Shown: piece by piece, positions 18,789-27,168 of the stretch
Layout: each line of letters begins with the position of its first letter
How positions within the stretch are numbered: the first letter of the stretch is position 1
Notes under the pieces: model-generated
Seen by the model: only the letters and a program-made list of their open reading frames with translations
The model's database searches: none
What the model was told of the DNA's origin: nothing
NCBI RefSeq assembly: GCF_036323495.1
Contig: NZ_AP028947.1
Location: 2,604,001-2,668,000 of the forward strand
Source: Limnobacter thiooxidans
GTDB lineage: Bacteria; Pseudomonadota; Gammaproteobacteria; Burkholderiales; Burkholderiaceae_B
Direction: 5' to 3'
DNA length: 64,000 nt
Made by a program: the position numbers and the translations under genes

Positions 18789-19490
18789 TTACATCGACGT
18801 ATTCAAATCCTTGGGCAAGTGATTCACCCCATTGAAACTGAGCAAACTGCACTGCCCTTTTGAATACAGCACCTCAGTCAGTGAGGCGTTTCGAATCACG
18901 CGCAGCAGGCTGTACCAACTGGAATTCGGCAAGCCCATCACTTCACACACCAGTGCCGCGATGGACCCAGCCGAAGTCACCACCAGTGTGTGCTGCCCTG
19001 GGGGCTGTTCAGCTGCACTCTGCTCAGTCAGCCATTGCCGCAACTGACCACGAAATTCATCCAGGCTCAAGCGGCCTTGAATACTCACCTGGCCTTGAGA
19101 CCAGGCGCGGCAGGTTGCATCGTAATCGCGCAGCACATCCAGTCGCGGGCGGGCAGTTTCGGAATGGTCCATGTGCATCGAACGGCCCAGAAAATTTTGG
19201 GCCGTCGCAAAAATTTCCTCGCCTTCTGCAAACTCATCCAGCAGCGGGTCTTGCTGCATTGGCAAGGTTTGTTCGCCTGCCAAATTGAAACCACCTTCAT
19301 TGAACAGCAAGGCTGCTGTGTCAGCCTGGCGCTGGCGCGGACCATGCACAATCGACGTGGGTTTCACGCCCTGGGCTCGCATCCACTGCCCTGTTGCACG
19401 GGCCTGCGCCTGCCCCAATTCCGACAAGGCATCGTATCGCGCAGCACCAAAAGAAGCCTGCCCATGTCGCATCAAGACCAGCAGGCTCAT
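18789..19490 (-). CDS. histidine phosphatase family protein
   Basis: 233 residues. LVLMRHGQASFG at the N-terminus carries the phosphorylated His of the branch-1 histidine phosphatase (phosphoglycerate-mutase-like) fold. VHGPRQRQADTAALL gives the second Arg pair, and VVTSAGSIAALVCEVMG holds the C-terminal region where the second catalytic His is usually found. Here the expected His after VVT(S/H)G is replaced by Ser-Ala-Gly, which may weaken activity. It is the last gene of the acyl-CoA dehydrogenase operon and overlaps the DUF6285 gene by four bases. Confidence 0.8.
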   Translation of the reverse strand: MSLLVLMRHGQASFGAARYDALSELGQAQARATGQWMRAQGVKPTSIVHGPRQRQADTAALLFNEGGFNLAGEQTLPMQQDPLLDEFAEGEEIFATAQNFLGRSMHMDHSETARPRLDVLRDYDATCRAWSQGQVSIQGRLSLDEFRGQLRQWLTEQSAAEQPPGQHTLVVTSAGSIAALVCEVMGLPNSSWYSLLRVIRNASLTEVLYSKGQCSLLSFNGVNHLPKDLNTSM

Positions 19491-19897
19491 GGTTTGCCTG
19501 CCTTCAGCATCTTGGGGTTACTGGCTTGCAAACGGCTTTTTCCCACCGCCCGCAAATATGCCAACACCGCAGTGTGCGCAGGTGTACCGGGGTCTGCAAC
19601 ACCTTGCCGAATGCGTTCGCTCAATTCCCGGTTGGCTTGTGCAATATTCAACGCAGATTCACCCACGGGTGCAATCATCGAACGGGCCGCCAAGGCCTCC
19701 AGTGAAACCCGTTCCTCCTCATCAGGTTCACCACCCATTTGCATTTCACGTTGCGCGATCGACACTGCATTCATCACCATCAGTACCTCGCGCCTTGCAT
19801 CGGCCGCTGCCTCGCCTTGCAACAGCGGCAGCACCTTGTTCTTCAAAACATCGCGTGCAGCCTGCAACAGCATTTCACCGGTGGGTTGTTCACGCAT
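19487..19897 (-). CDS. DUF6285 domain protein
   Basis: 136 residues from the ATG at 19897, whose A is the last base of the phosphotransferase stop codon (TGATG), so translation is coupled. The frame continues open to 19930. The protein is mostly helical (EMLLQAARDVLKNKVLPLL; IAQANRELSERIRQG). It matches the small proteins annotated DUF6285 that sit beside APH-like phosphotransferases in acyl-CoA operons. The function is unknown, possibly an accessory subunit of the kinase (inference from constant linkage). Confidence 0.72.
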   Translation of the reverse strand: MREQPTGEMLLQAARDVLKNKVLPLLQGEAAADARREVLMVMNAVSIAQREMQMGGEPDEEERVSLEALAARSMIAPVGESALNIAQANRELSERIRQGVADPGTPAHTAVLAYLRAVGKSRLQASNPKMLKAGKP

Positions 19898-20922
19898 CAG
19901 CTGCTCTCCGTCATGTTCAATATTTCCCATTCCAGTTCAGGCACCATGTGGCCGGTCAATGCCAGCAACAGGGAATTTTCTTCACCGGAACAATGGCGCT
20001 GGGCCTGTTCAATGGCCACCACTGCCCACTTCACATGGGCCATCACTTCCCAATAGTGAATTTGATCACGGTCAATTGTGTGGCCTGATTCACTTTCATA
20101 ACCGGCGTAAAAATCTTCCCGCAAACCAATTCCGCCGGCCTGCAAATCGTCCCGACCAAAACGCCAGCACTTCGCACAGAACCAGCCGATGTCCTCCATC
20201 GGATCGCTCCAACCTGCAAACTCCCAATCCAGAATGCCGGTCAACCCGTTTTCATTCACCATGTAGTTGCCGGTGCGAAAATCACCGTGGGTCAATGCAA
20301 TGTCACCACGTGCGGGGGCATGGCGTTCAAGCCAGCGTAAGCCCCATTCAAGCGCAGGGTAAGCCGTGTGGTGTTTGTCCAGGAAGGCGCGCTGCGTCTG
20401 TATTCGATATTGAGCAGGCGATTCCTCATAGTTTGCCAAAAAGCCCAAGGCATCAACTGGCGGCTTCACGGAATGAATACGCGCCAACTCACGACCAAGT
20501 TGCCTTGCCAAAGCAGCGCGGTCGGGTGCATAACGCGTGTCTTTCACCAACACATGGCCAGCGGCGGTGCCTGCCACGCGCCGCATTAAAAAAAACGGGC
20601 GACCAAACACCGACAAATCGGTGCACAGGCACAATGGTTGAGGCACCGCAACACCCGCATTGAAGACGGTTTGCAGCAGTGCAAATTCCTGCGCGCGGCC
20701 ATGGCTGATGGCAACGCCCGCAGTGGGTGAATCACAACGCAGCACGGTGTTCAACATGCCATCGAATGGCCCACCCGTGATCTGCAAATCCAGCAGCCAG
20801 TTTTCTTGCACGGCACCGCCAGAAAGCAGTGCTGCACGCACGACCTGCACGCTGTTGGCCTGCAAGGCAGTGCTCAAAAACCGGCCCAATGATTCCTTGA
20901 TATTTTCTTCCATGCCCGCCAC
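19897..20922 (-). CDS. phosphotransferase family protein (APH-like, acyl-CoA associated)
   Basis: A 341-residue aminoglycoside/choline-kinase-like fold. The catalytic loop ALTHGDFRTGNYMV (His-Gly-Asp...Asn) and the metal-binding GILDWEFAGWSDPMEDIGWFC are intact. Family members next to acyl-CoA dehydrogenases resemble the kinase half of mammalian ACAD10/11, which phosphorylates 4-hydroxyacyl-CoAs so that the dehydrogenase partner can eliminate phosphate. That role is plausible here because the operon encodes an acyl-CoA dehydrogenase. It directly abuts the SDR gene. Confidence 0.83.
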   Translation of the reverse strand: MAGMEENIKESLGRFLSTALQANSVQVVRAALLSGGAVQENWLLDLQITGGPFDGMLNTVLRCDSPTAGVAISHGRAQEFALLQTVFNAGVAVPQPLCLCTDLSVFGRPFFLMRRVAGTAAGHVLVKDTRYAPDRAALARQLGRELARIHSVKPPVDALGFLANYEESPAQYRIQTQRAFLDKHHTAYPALEWGLRWLERHAPARGDIALTHGDFRTGNYMVNENGLTGILDWEFAGWSDPMEDIGWFCAKCWRFGRDDLQAGGIGLREDFYAGYESESGHTIDRDQIHYWEVMAHVKWAVVAIEQAQRHCSGEENSLLLALTGHMVPELEWEILNMTESS

Positions 20923-21708
20923 CTACAGTGCGCTGACCAGGTGGCCACGGTCCACCGCCACGCAAGCGCCTGTCATACCGACACCCGCGTTCGATGCCAG
21001 CAACAACAGGGGGCCAGTCAAATCGCTCAACTCGCAAAAGGTGCGGCTTGGAATTCGCATGCGCAGTTTGTCGCCCAGTTCACTGGCCAGAAAATCGCGG
21101 TTCAAATTGGTGGCCACATAACCCGGCAAAATTGCATTCACGCGAATGTTGTAGCGTGCAAATTCAAGCGCCATGGCCTTGGTGGCCTGCACAAGCCCGG
21201 CCTTTGAAATGGCATAAGGGCCCACCGCACCACCCACGCGTTCGCCCAGAATGGACGCAATGTTCACAATGGAACCTGGCTTGCCCGCAGCCACCAGTGC
21301 GCGCGCCAGGCCAGTTGCCACAAGCCAGCAGCCCTTCAGGTTGGTGTCCAGTATCTGGTCCCAGTCTTCCTCGGTTTGATCCAGCATGGGCTTGGCGATC
21401 GACTGGCCTGCGTTGTTGATCAACACATCGGGCACACCAAATTTCTCGACCATTTCAGCCAGTGCCTTGTTCACGGAAGCCGACTGGCTGACATCCATGG
21501 CCACAGCATGCGCCTTGCCACCCGCAGCCTGAATTTCTTCAAGCACAGGCTGCAATTTGTCCGTGCTGCGCGCACTCAACAACACGGTGGCACCCGCCTG
21601 CGCCAGCACAGTAGCAAAGTGCCTGCCCAGCCCGCTGGATGCGCCAGTGACCAAGGCCAGCTTGCCCTGCATGGAGAACATTTCATTCAGGTTCATCGTA
21701 CTCATCAA
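20923..21708 (-). CDS. SDR family oxidoreductase
   Basis: 261 residues of a classical short-chain dehydrogenase: the nucleotide-binding TGASSGLGRHF near residue 20, NNAG at about 97, catalytic Ser in VNIASI and YAISK (Tyr-x-x-x-Lys) near 165, then LPGYVATNL. It reduces or oxidises a hydroxy/keto group with NAD(P). In this operon the substrate may be a hydroxyacyl-CoA (inference). The ATG overlaps the acyl-CoA dehydrogenase stop (ATGA). Confidence 0.87.
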   Translation of the reverse strand: MMSTMNLNEMFSMQGKLALVTGASSGLGRHFATVLAQAGATVLLSARSTDKLQPVLEEIQAAGGKAHAVAMDVSQSASVNKALAEMVEKFGVPDVLINNAGQSIAKPMLDQTEEDWDQILDTNLKGCWLVATGLARALVAAGKPGSIVNIASILGERVGGAVGPYAISKAGLVQATKAMALEFARYNIRVNAILPGYVATNLNRDFLASELGDKLRMRIPSRTFCELSDLTGPLLLLASNAGVGMTGACVAVDRGHLVSAL

Positions 21709-22874
21709 TGCCCCTCACGCCCGGCAATCATTTTCTTGCCCATGCTGAATCGGTGCACTTCGCTGGGGCCGTCGTAAATCCGGAAGGCACGCATGTCGGT
21801 GAAGATCCGGCTGACAATGGTTTCACCAGTCACACCCTGCCCGCCCAGAATTTGAACGCTGCGATCCACAACCCGCCACTCGGCTTCAGAACACGCCACC
21901 TTCGCGCGGCTTGATTCAAAATTGCAGCGCTCGCCTTGATCCAGCATCCAGGCTGTGTGCCAAATGTGCAGGCGTGCCGTGTGCAAATCAATTTCATTGT
22001 CGGCCAGCATGAAGCTCACGCCTTCGTGCGCACCCAGTTGCACACCAAAGGCCTGCCGGTTGCGGGCGTAATTCAGCGCAATGTCGTGGGCGCGTCGGGC
22101 TTGCCCCAACCAGCGCATGCAGTGGGTCAGCCGTGCCGGGGCAAGGCGCACCTGCGCATAGCGAAAGCCCTTGCCCACTTCGCCCAGCACATCGCTGGCA
22201 GGTACGCGCAAATTCGTGAATTTCAACACGCCGTGGCCGCCGGTGAAGCAGGCGTCCATCGCGTCCATGGTGCGCACATGTTCAATGCCCGGCACATTCA
22301 TGTCGCTTAAAAACATGGTGGCCGTACCGTCTTCCATCTTCGCCATGATGATGGCAAAGCTTGCACCGTCGGCACCAGTGATAAACCACTTGTCGCCATT
22401 GATCACGTAGTGGTCACCGTCTTTCACGGCCGTGGTTTGCATCATCGATGGGTCTGCCCCCGCACCGGGTGCAGGCTCGGTCATTGCGAAACAGGAACGG
22501 ATTTTTCCCTGCACCATGGGCTTTAACCAGCGTTCTTTTTGCGCGGGTGTGGCCACCACTTCCAGCAAGTGAATATTGCCTTCATCGGGTGCGTGAATGT
22601 TCATGGCCGTGGGGCCCAGCGTGGAATAACCCGCCTCTTCAAACGCAATCGCCTTTTGCATGTGGGTCCAGCCGCGGCCACCCAGTTCAACCGATGCATG
22701 TGGTGTCAGCAAACCTGCCCTGCGTGCAAGGCCAACCAGTTCTTCACGCAAATCTTCAGACGGGCCGTGCGCAGTTTGGCGTGCATCTTTCTCCAGCGGA
22801 ATGATGTGCTCGGCAACAAACGCACGCACTTCCAGCTGCAGCGATTTCAATTCAGGTGTCAGGGAAAAATCCAT
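21705..22874 (-). CDS. acyl-CoA dehydrogenase (ACAD10/11-like)
   Basis: 389 residues with the full ACAD fold: an N-terminal helical domain, a central beta-domain with CFAMTEPAPGAGADPSMM (FAD/substrate contact), and a C-terminal helical domain with QILGGQGVTGETIVSRIFTDMRAFRIYDGPSEVH. The last segment carries the position where many members hold catalytic Glu; here the sequence is YDGPSEV, as in the ACAD10/11 branch. It oxidises acyl-CoA with electrons going to ETF. It is the first gene of a five-gene operon. Confidence 0.88.
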   Translation of the reverse strand: MDFSLTPELKSLQLEVRAFVAEHIIPLEKDARQTAHGPSEDLREELVGLARRAGLLTPHASVELGGRGWTHMQKAIAFEEAGYSTLGPTAMNIHAPDEGNIHLLEVVATPAQKERWLKPMVQGKIRSCFAMTEPAPGAGADPSMMQTTAVKDGDHYVINGDKWFITGADGASFAIIMAKMEDGTATMFLSDMNVPGIEHVRTMDAMDACFTGGHGVLKFTNLRVPASDVLGEVGKGFRYAQVRLAPARLTHCMRWLGQARRAHDIALNYARNRQAFGVQLGAHEGVSFMLADNEIDLHTARLHIWHTAWMLDQGERCNFESSRAKVACSEAEWRVVDRSVQILGGQGVTGETIVSRIFTDMRAFRIYDGPSEVHRFSMGKKMIAGREGH

Positions 22875-22983
22875 GTAGGCAATCCTGTTGTGGTTCTTGC
22901 CTTACTGTAATCGACTTCTATCGCAATAACCCTTGAGCACCAGTGGAGTCCACGTCATGGATAACCCTGAAAGCGATTACCCC

Positions 22984-23877
22984 CTATTTCCAGGGAAGTA
23001 CAGGTGCCGTTAAACGCAGTGACTCACCAGTCGGCGATGCGGGATCTTTCACAGCGCCAAAACGGGAATTCCCTTGCTCCCAGGCTTGCTGTGCCGCTGC
23101 AATGGCTTCTTTGCTGTGCCCCACAAAATTCCACCACATTTGAACAGGTTTTTCGAATGGAACGCCACCCAGCAGCAACACGCGCGAATCAGTTCCCAAT
23201 TCCAATTCAAGAGTCGAGCCACCCTTTTCCAGATAGGCGAACTCATCAATCGAATACGATTCTCCTTGCACATTCACCTGTCCGGTCAATGTCAAAAAAC
23301 CGTACTCGAACTCCGGGTTCAGCTGTAACTTGGCCACGCCGCCTGACACGCTCAACAAATCCATACCCAGTATTGGAGAATGGACTGCGGTGGGTGACTG
23401 GAATTCACCATAGCTTCCAGCCAGCAAGGTGAACTGCACACCGGCTGAATGCCACAACGGCAATTCGGAGTAATGTGCGAAATCGGGTTCGCAATCGGCC
23501 AGCGTCTCGGGCAAGGCAATCCACAATTGAGCCGCATGCAAGTTCGGACTGTTCACGATTGAATCTTCAGTGTGCACAATGCCACGACCCGCTGTCATCA
23601 AATTCACCTGTCCGGGGCGAATAATCAATTCATTGCCCATGCTGTCCTTGTGCAACACTTCGCCATCAATCAACCAGGTGAAAGTTTGCAGTGCCGTGTG
23701 AGGATGGGCGGCCACGTGCATGCCCTTGCCTGACTCAAAATGTACAGGGCCTGCGTGGTCAAGAAAACACCATGCACCTACCATGCGTTGCTGTCTGCTG
23801 GGCAAGGCACGTTTCACCAACATGCCTTCGCCCAAATCGGCAGTGCGAAGTTCAATTCGTTTGATTTTGTTCATCAC
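22984..23877 (-). CDS. pirin family protein
   Basis: 297 residues of two cupin domains. HPHTALQTFTWLIDG and GRGIVHTED give the conserved metal-binding His/Glu set of the N-terminal pirin domain, and the C-terminal domain has the usual LLGGVPFEKPVQMWWNFVG. Bacterial pirins include quercetin 2,3-dioxygenase (YhhW type) and proteins of redox or regulatory role; the substrate is unclear. The isochorismatase-like gene lies 20 bases upstream on the same strand, so they are probably co-transcribed under the adjacent LysR regulator. Confidence 0.86.
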   Translation of the reverse strand: MMNKIKRIELRTADLGEGMLVKRALPSRQQRMVGAWCFLDHAGPVHFESGKGMHVAAHPHTALQTFTWLIDGEVLHKDSMGNELIIRPGQVNLMTAGRGIVHTEDSIVNSPNLHAAQLWIALPETLADCEPDFAHYSELPLWHSAGVQFTLLAGSYGEFQSPTAVHSPILGMDLLSVSGGVAKLQLNPEFEYGFLTLTGQVNVQGESYSIDEFAYLEKGGSTLELELGTDSRVLLLGGVPFEKPVQMWWNFVGHSKEAIAAAQQAWEQGNSRFGAVKDPASPTGESLRLTAPVLPWK

Positions 23878-23897
23878 GAAAGAATAACGCTTTGCAC

Positions 23898-24518
23898 TTA
23901 CTTCGTCAGTGCTGTGTAGCTGGTAATCAGGTTTCGGTAATCAGGAATGTGATTTGAGAACAGCGCGCCCAAACCTTCAATGTCATTGCGCCAATCACGG
24001 TGCAGTTCACAGGCCACACCAAACCACGTCATCAACTGCGCGCCTGCATTGCTCATGCGCTCCCAAGCTGAGTTGCGAGTCATTTCATTGAAAGTGCCTG
24101 AAGCATCGGTCACCACAAAAACCTCGTAACCCTCTTCAAGTGCTGACAACGTTGGGAATGCAACACACACTTCGGTGACCACACCAGCAATGATCAACTG
24201 CTTTTTGCCAGTGGCTTTCACAGCGTCCAAAAACTCGTTGTTGTCCCATGCGTTGATTTGCCCAGGGCGTGCAATGTAAGGTGCGTCGGGAAAAATTTCT
24301 TTCAGCTCCGGTACCAAGGGGCCGTTGGGTCCGGTCTCAAAACTCGTGGTCAAAATTGTGGGCAAATTGAAGTATTTGGAGAGATCAGCCAAAGCCAGCA
24401 CATTGTTCTTGAAACGGTCAGGATCCATGTCGCGCACCAGCGAAAGCAAGCCTGCCTGATGATCAACCAACAACACAGCAGCATTGTTTTTATCAAGACG
24501 AATGTAAGGTTTGCTCAT
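23898..24518 (-). CDS. isochorismatase-family hydrolase (YcaC-like)
   Basis: 206 residues. VLLVDHQAGLL supplies the catalytic Asp, and GVVTEVCVAFPTLSALEEG carries the nucleophilic Cys with the cis-peptide VVTEV before it. The family has hydrolases for amides or N-carbamoyl compounds; YcaC itself has no settled substrate. It is divergent from the LysR gene, the common arrangement for a regulator and its target, and the pirin gene follows it. Confidence 0.83.
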   Translation of the reverse strand: MSKPYIRLDKNNAAVLLVDHQAGLLSLVRDMDPDRFKNNVLALADLSKYFNLPTILTTSFETGPNGPLVPELKEIFPDAPYIARPGQINAWDNNEFLDAVKATGKKQLIIAGVVTEVCVAFPTLSALEEGYEVFVVTDASGTFNEMTRNSAWERMSNAGAQLMTWFGVACELHRDWRNDIEGLGALFSNHIPDYRNLITSYTALTK

Positions 24519-24536
24519 GACTTTTTCCTTTGTATA

Positions 24537-24565
24537 TTGACAGTGAATAATGGCAATATGCTAAT
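24537..24565 (+). promoter_or_regulatory. sigma-70-like promoter for the LysR gene
   Basis: TTGACA (24537-24542) and GCTAAT (24560-24565) are separated by 17 bp and point toward the LysR gene, about 80 bases before its start. Confidence 0.5.
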
Positions 24566-24605
24566 CAAAGATTCAATTGTCGATAAGCAGTCAAATTATC
24601 AACAG

Positions 24606-24627
24606 ATTGTTCTACCTAAGGAACAAT
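24606..24627. promoter_or_regulatory. dyad in the LysR/isochorismatase intergenic region
   Basis: Perfect 7-bp arms ATTGTTC/GAACAAT with an 8-bp centre, ending 15 bases before the LysR start. It could be an autoregulatory LysR site or a hairpin in the leader. LysR sites often follow T-N11-A, which fits this dyad only loosely. Confidence 0.35.
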
Positions 24628-24642
24628 TCAAGGACTTTTTAC

Positions 24643-25557
24643 ATGGATTTGAATGACCTTTATTACTTCGCCAAAGTGGTGGAACACCAAGGTTTCTCAG
24701 CTGCTGCCAGGGCTCTTGGAATTCCAAAATCAAAAGTGAGCCGCCGAATCTCTGAACTGGAAAAGCGTCTTAATGCCCAATTGCTCTACCGTTCCACCCG
24801 AAAGTTGCACATTACAGAAATAGGCAAGGCCTACTATCAACACTGCAAAGCCATGTTGATCGAGGCAGAAAGTGCAGAGGAACTGATTGAACACAACCAT
24901 GCCGAACCACGTGGCCTGATCCGGCTGACCTGCCCCATCGCGCTGTTGCATGCCCACATAGGCGACATGCTTGCGGAGTTCCTGTTGAAATACCCCCAGG
25001 TGACCGTGCACATGGAAGCCAGCAATCGACGCGTAGATGTGATCGCTGAAGGTGTGGACCTGGCCATTCGCGTTCGACCCTTGCCTCTTGAAAGCAGTGA
25101 TCTGGTACTGAAGATCTTGTCGGATCGGGGACTGTGCCTGGTAGCTTCTCCAGCGCTTATAAAACAACAGGGGATACCCAAACATCCTGCCGAATTGAAA
25201 GCTTGGCCAAGCTTGGGGCTGGGTCAAACCCAAAGCCATTCTCAGAACAACTTCGAATGGTGCCTTCACCATGAAAACGGCGATCAGATTGTTGTTCCTT
25301 ACTCGCCCAGGCTGGTGACCACCGACATGGTTGCCTTGCGCGCAAGCGCGATAGCCGGTGTGGGTGTAGTACAGCTTCCTAACCTTATGGTTCCCAATCA
25401 ACTGGCCAGCGGGGAGTTACAGAGAGTACTACCGGATTGGTCGCCGCGGCGGGAGATAATTCACGTTGTATTCCCCTCTCGCCGAGGTATTTTGCCGGCG
25501 GTTCGAGCACTCATTGATTTCTTGTGCGAAAAATATGATTCATTTGAAGAAGCTTGA
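24643..25557 (+). CDS. LysR family transcriptional regulator
   Basis: 304 residues from the ATG at 24643, where the canonical MDLNDLYYFAKVVEHQGFSAAARALG begins; the open frame extends 66 bases further upstream but lacks similarity. AAGGA lies 10 bases before the start. The N-terminal winged HTH (KSKVSRRISELEKRLNAQLLYRSTRKL) and a periplasmic-binding-like effector domain are complete. It is likely to control the divergent isochorismatase-pirin unit. Confidence 0.88.
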   Translation: MDLNDLYYFAKVVEHQGFSAAARALGIPKSKVSRRISELEKRLNAQLLYRSTRKLHITEIGKAYYQHCKAMLIEAESAEELIEHNHAEPRGLIRLTCPIALLHAHIGDMLAEFLLKYPQVTVHMEASNRRVDVIAEGVDLAIRVRPLPLESSDLVLKILSDRGLCLVASPALIKQQGIPKHPAELKAWPSLGLGQTQSHSQNNFEWCLHHENGDQIVVPYSPRLVTTDMVALRASAIAGVGVVQLPNLMVPNQLASGELQRVLPDWSPRREIIHVVFPSRRGILPAVRALIDFLCEKYDSFEEA

Positions 25558-25682
25558 TCTCTTTTGATAACAAGGCAACAAATTTTCTGCGGAAAGTGTA
25601 AGCAACGCGCCTTTTTTTATTTGCACCCGAATTCGGTGTATCTTCTGCAATCCCTTTAATTTTCGCCTGTCAAATTTTCAGC

Positions 25683-26795
25683 ATGTCTGCATCCGTATCT
25701 TTCCGCACCATCAAAACCGCCAGCAATCATTTGTTTGGTCATGCGATTTTAGACAACCCCGAGGCATTGAATGCACTCACTCTGCAGATGATCGACTTGC
25801 TCGATCCTCAATTAAAAGCCTGGGCTGAAGACGAATCAATTGCTGGGGTGGTATTGGGCGCAAAAGGCGACAAAGCATTTTGTGCAGGCGGCGATGTAGT
25901 GTCACTTCACCACGCCTGCAAACGCGTGGGCGCAGGCCATGTACCCCCTGAAGCTGCCACTTTCTTCGAGCACGAATACCGGCTGGATTACCGCATTCAC
26001 AACTATCCCAAACCCCTGCTTTGCTGGGCGCATGGCATTGTCATGGGCGGCGGCGTTGGCCTGATGGTCGGTGCTTCGCACCGCGTGGTCAGCCCCAATG
26101 CCCGAATCGCCATGCCCGAAGTTCACATTGGCCTGTATCCGGATGTGGGTGGCAGCTGGTTTCTGCAACGCATGCCAAAAAGCACGGGTTTGTTCATGGG
26201 CCTGACTGGCGCCATTGTCAATGCAGGAGATGCACTGCAAGGGCAGCTTGCTGACCATGTTATTGCACATGAACATTACAGCGATGTACTTACTGCCATT
26301 ACAGAAACAGAATGGACTGGTAATGATCTTGCCAACCACGATTTGCTGAGCAAGCTGTTGACGAAGTTCGCCAGCGCAGCACCCACAGGCCTGCTGGAAC
26401 AACACGCTGAAACCATTGAGGCCATTGTTCAAGCCGATTCACTTGAGGAAATCGCCAACGGACTTCACGAACTGGCTGGGCACTCTGACCCCTGGCTCGC
26501 GCGTGCGGGTCAGTCATTCGTTCATGGCTCACCAACTTCTGCGGTGCTGGCCTTCGAGTTGCAAAAAAGGTTGGCTGACGCAAGCCTGGGCGATGTGTTG
26601 CGGCTTGAATACCAGGCTGCGTTAGGTTGCTGTGCACACCCGGACTTTGCAGAAGGGGTGCGGGCCTTGCTGGTGGACAAGGACAAATCACCACGCTGGC
26701 AAACACTGAATTTTGGTGATGACAACACAGCAGTGGTCGATGAAATCCTGAAACCCAGTTTTGAAGGCCCACACCCCTTGGCTGATCTGGTGTGA
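25683..26795 (+). CDS. enoyl-CoA hydratase/isomerase family, 3-hydroxyisobutyryl-CoA hydrolase-like
   Basis: 370 residues, longer than plain enoyl-CoA hydratases (about 260) and matching the 3-hydroxyisobutyryl-CoA hydrolase group. KAFCAGGDVVSLHH forms the first oxyanion-hole segment, GIVMGGGVGLMVGASHR the second, and MPEVHIGLYPDVGGSWFL holds the catalytic Glu/Asp pair. The enzyme acts in valine breakdown, freeing 3-hydroxyisobutyrate from CoA. It is monocistronic, and its C-terminal helical extension agrees with the family. Confidence 0.87.
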   Translation: MSASVSFRTIKTASNHLFGHAILDNPEALNALTLQMIDLLDPQLKAWAEDESIAGVVLGAKGDKAFCAGGDVVSLHHACKRVGAGHVPPEAATFFEHEYRLDYRIHNYPKPLLCWAHGIVMGGGVGLMVGASHRVVSPNARIAMPEVHIGLYPDVGGSWFLQRMPKSTGLFMGLTGAIVNAGDALQGQLADHVIAHEHYSDVLTAITETEWTGNDLANHDLLSKLLTKFASAAPTGLLEQHAETIEAIVQADSLEEIANGLHELAGHSDPWLARAGQSFVHGSPTSAVLAFELQKRLADASLGDVLRLEYQAALGCCAHPDFAEGVRALLVDKDKSPRWQTLNFGDDNTAVVDEILKPSFEGPHPLADLV

Positions 26796-26814
26796 ATAAT
26801 TTCGGGTGGAATGA

Positions 26815-27003
26815 TCAGGCTGCCTTGTCTTCCACCAAACCAGTTGTTACAGCATTTCTTAAAAACTGTTTTTCGTAATGTCGGTTGCGGCGCGCCTTCT
26901 TGGCCTTGGCGCGCTTGCCGTAACGCTTGTCGACCACCAGTTCATCCAGGTTGGACAACTGATCGGAACTGACAATATCCCGCAGTGAACTTCGCTTTGC
27001 CAT
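26815..27003 (-). CDS. small basic protein of unknown function
   Basis: 62 residues starting MAKRSSLRDIV, with a central strongly basic stretch (YGKRAKAKKARRNRHYEKQF) and a short acidic end. This composition suggests binding to RNA, ribosome or DNA, but no domain is recognised. The ATG is preceded by AGGTAGTAC, a weak Shine-Dalgarno. It is convergent with the enoyl-CoA hydratase-family gene, 19 bases away. Proteins of this kind are found as unnamed hypotheticals in Burkholderiales. Confidence 0.65.
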   Translation of the reverse strand: MAKRSSLRDIVSSDQLSNLDELVVDKRYGKRAKAKKARRNRHYEKQFLRNAVTTGLVEDKAA

Positions 27004-27168
27004 GTGTACTACCTTTGCTGCTTGTTTGGCGATGGGTGCGCCTTATTGTAAACCGGCACAGACAAGCTCCACGCGCATTCGCAAATCATTTTCCTTAATT
27101 GGTGCGCATTTGCATCCATTCAACCGGGGGCCGGGGTAAAAGGGCTACACATTCAACGAGGCAGTACC

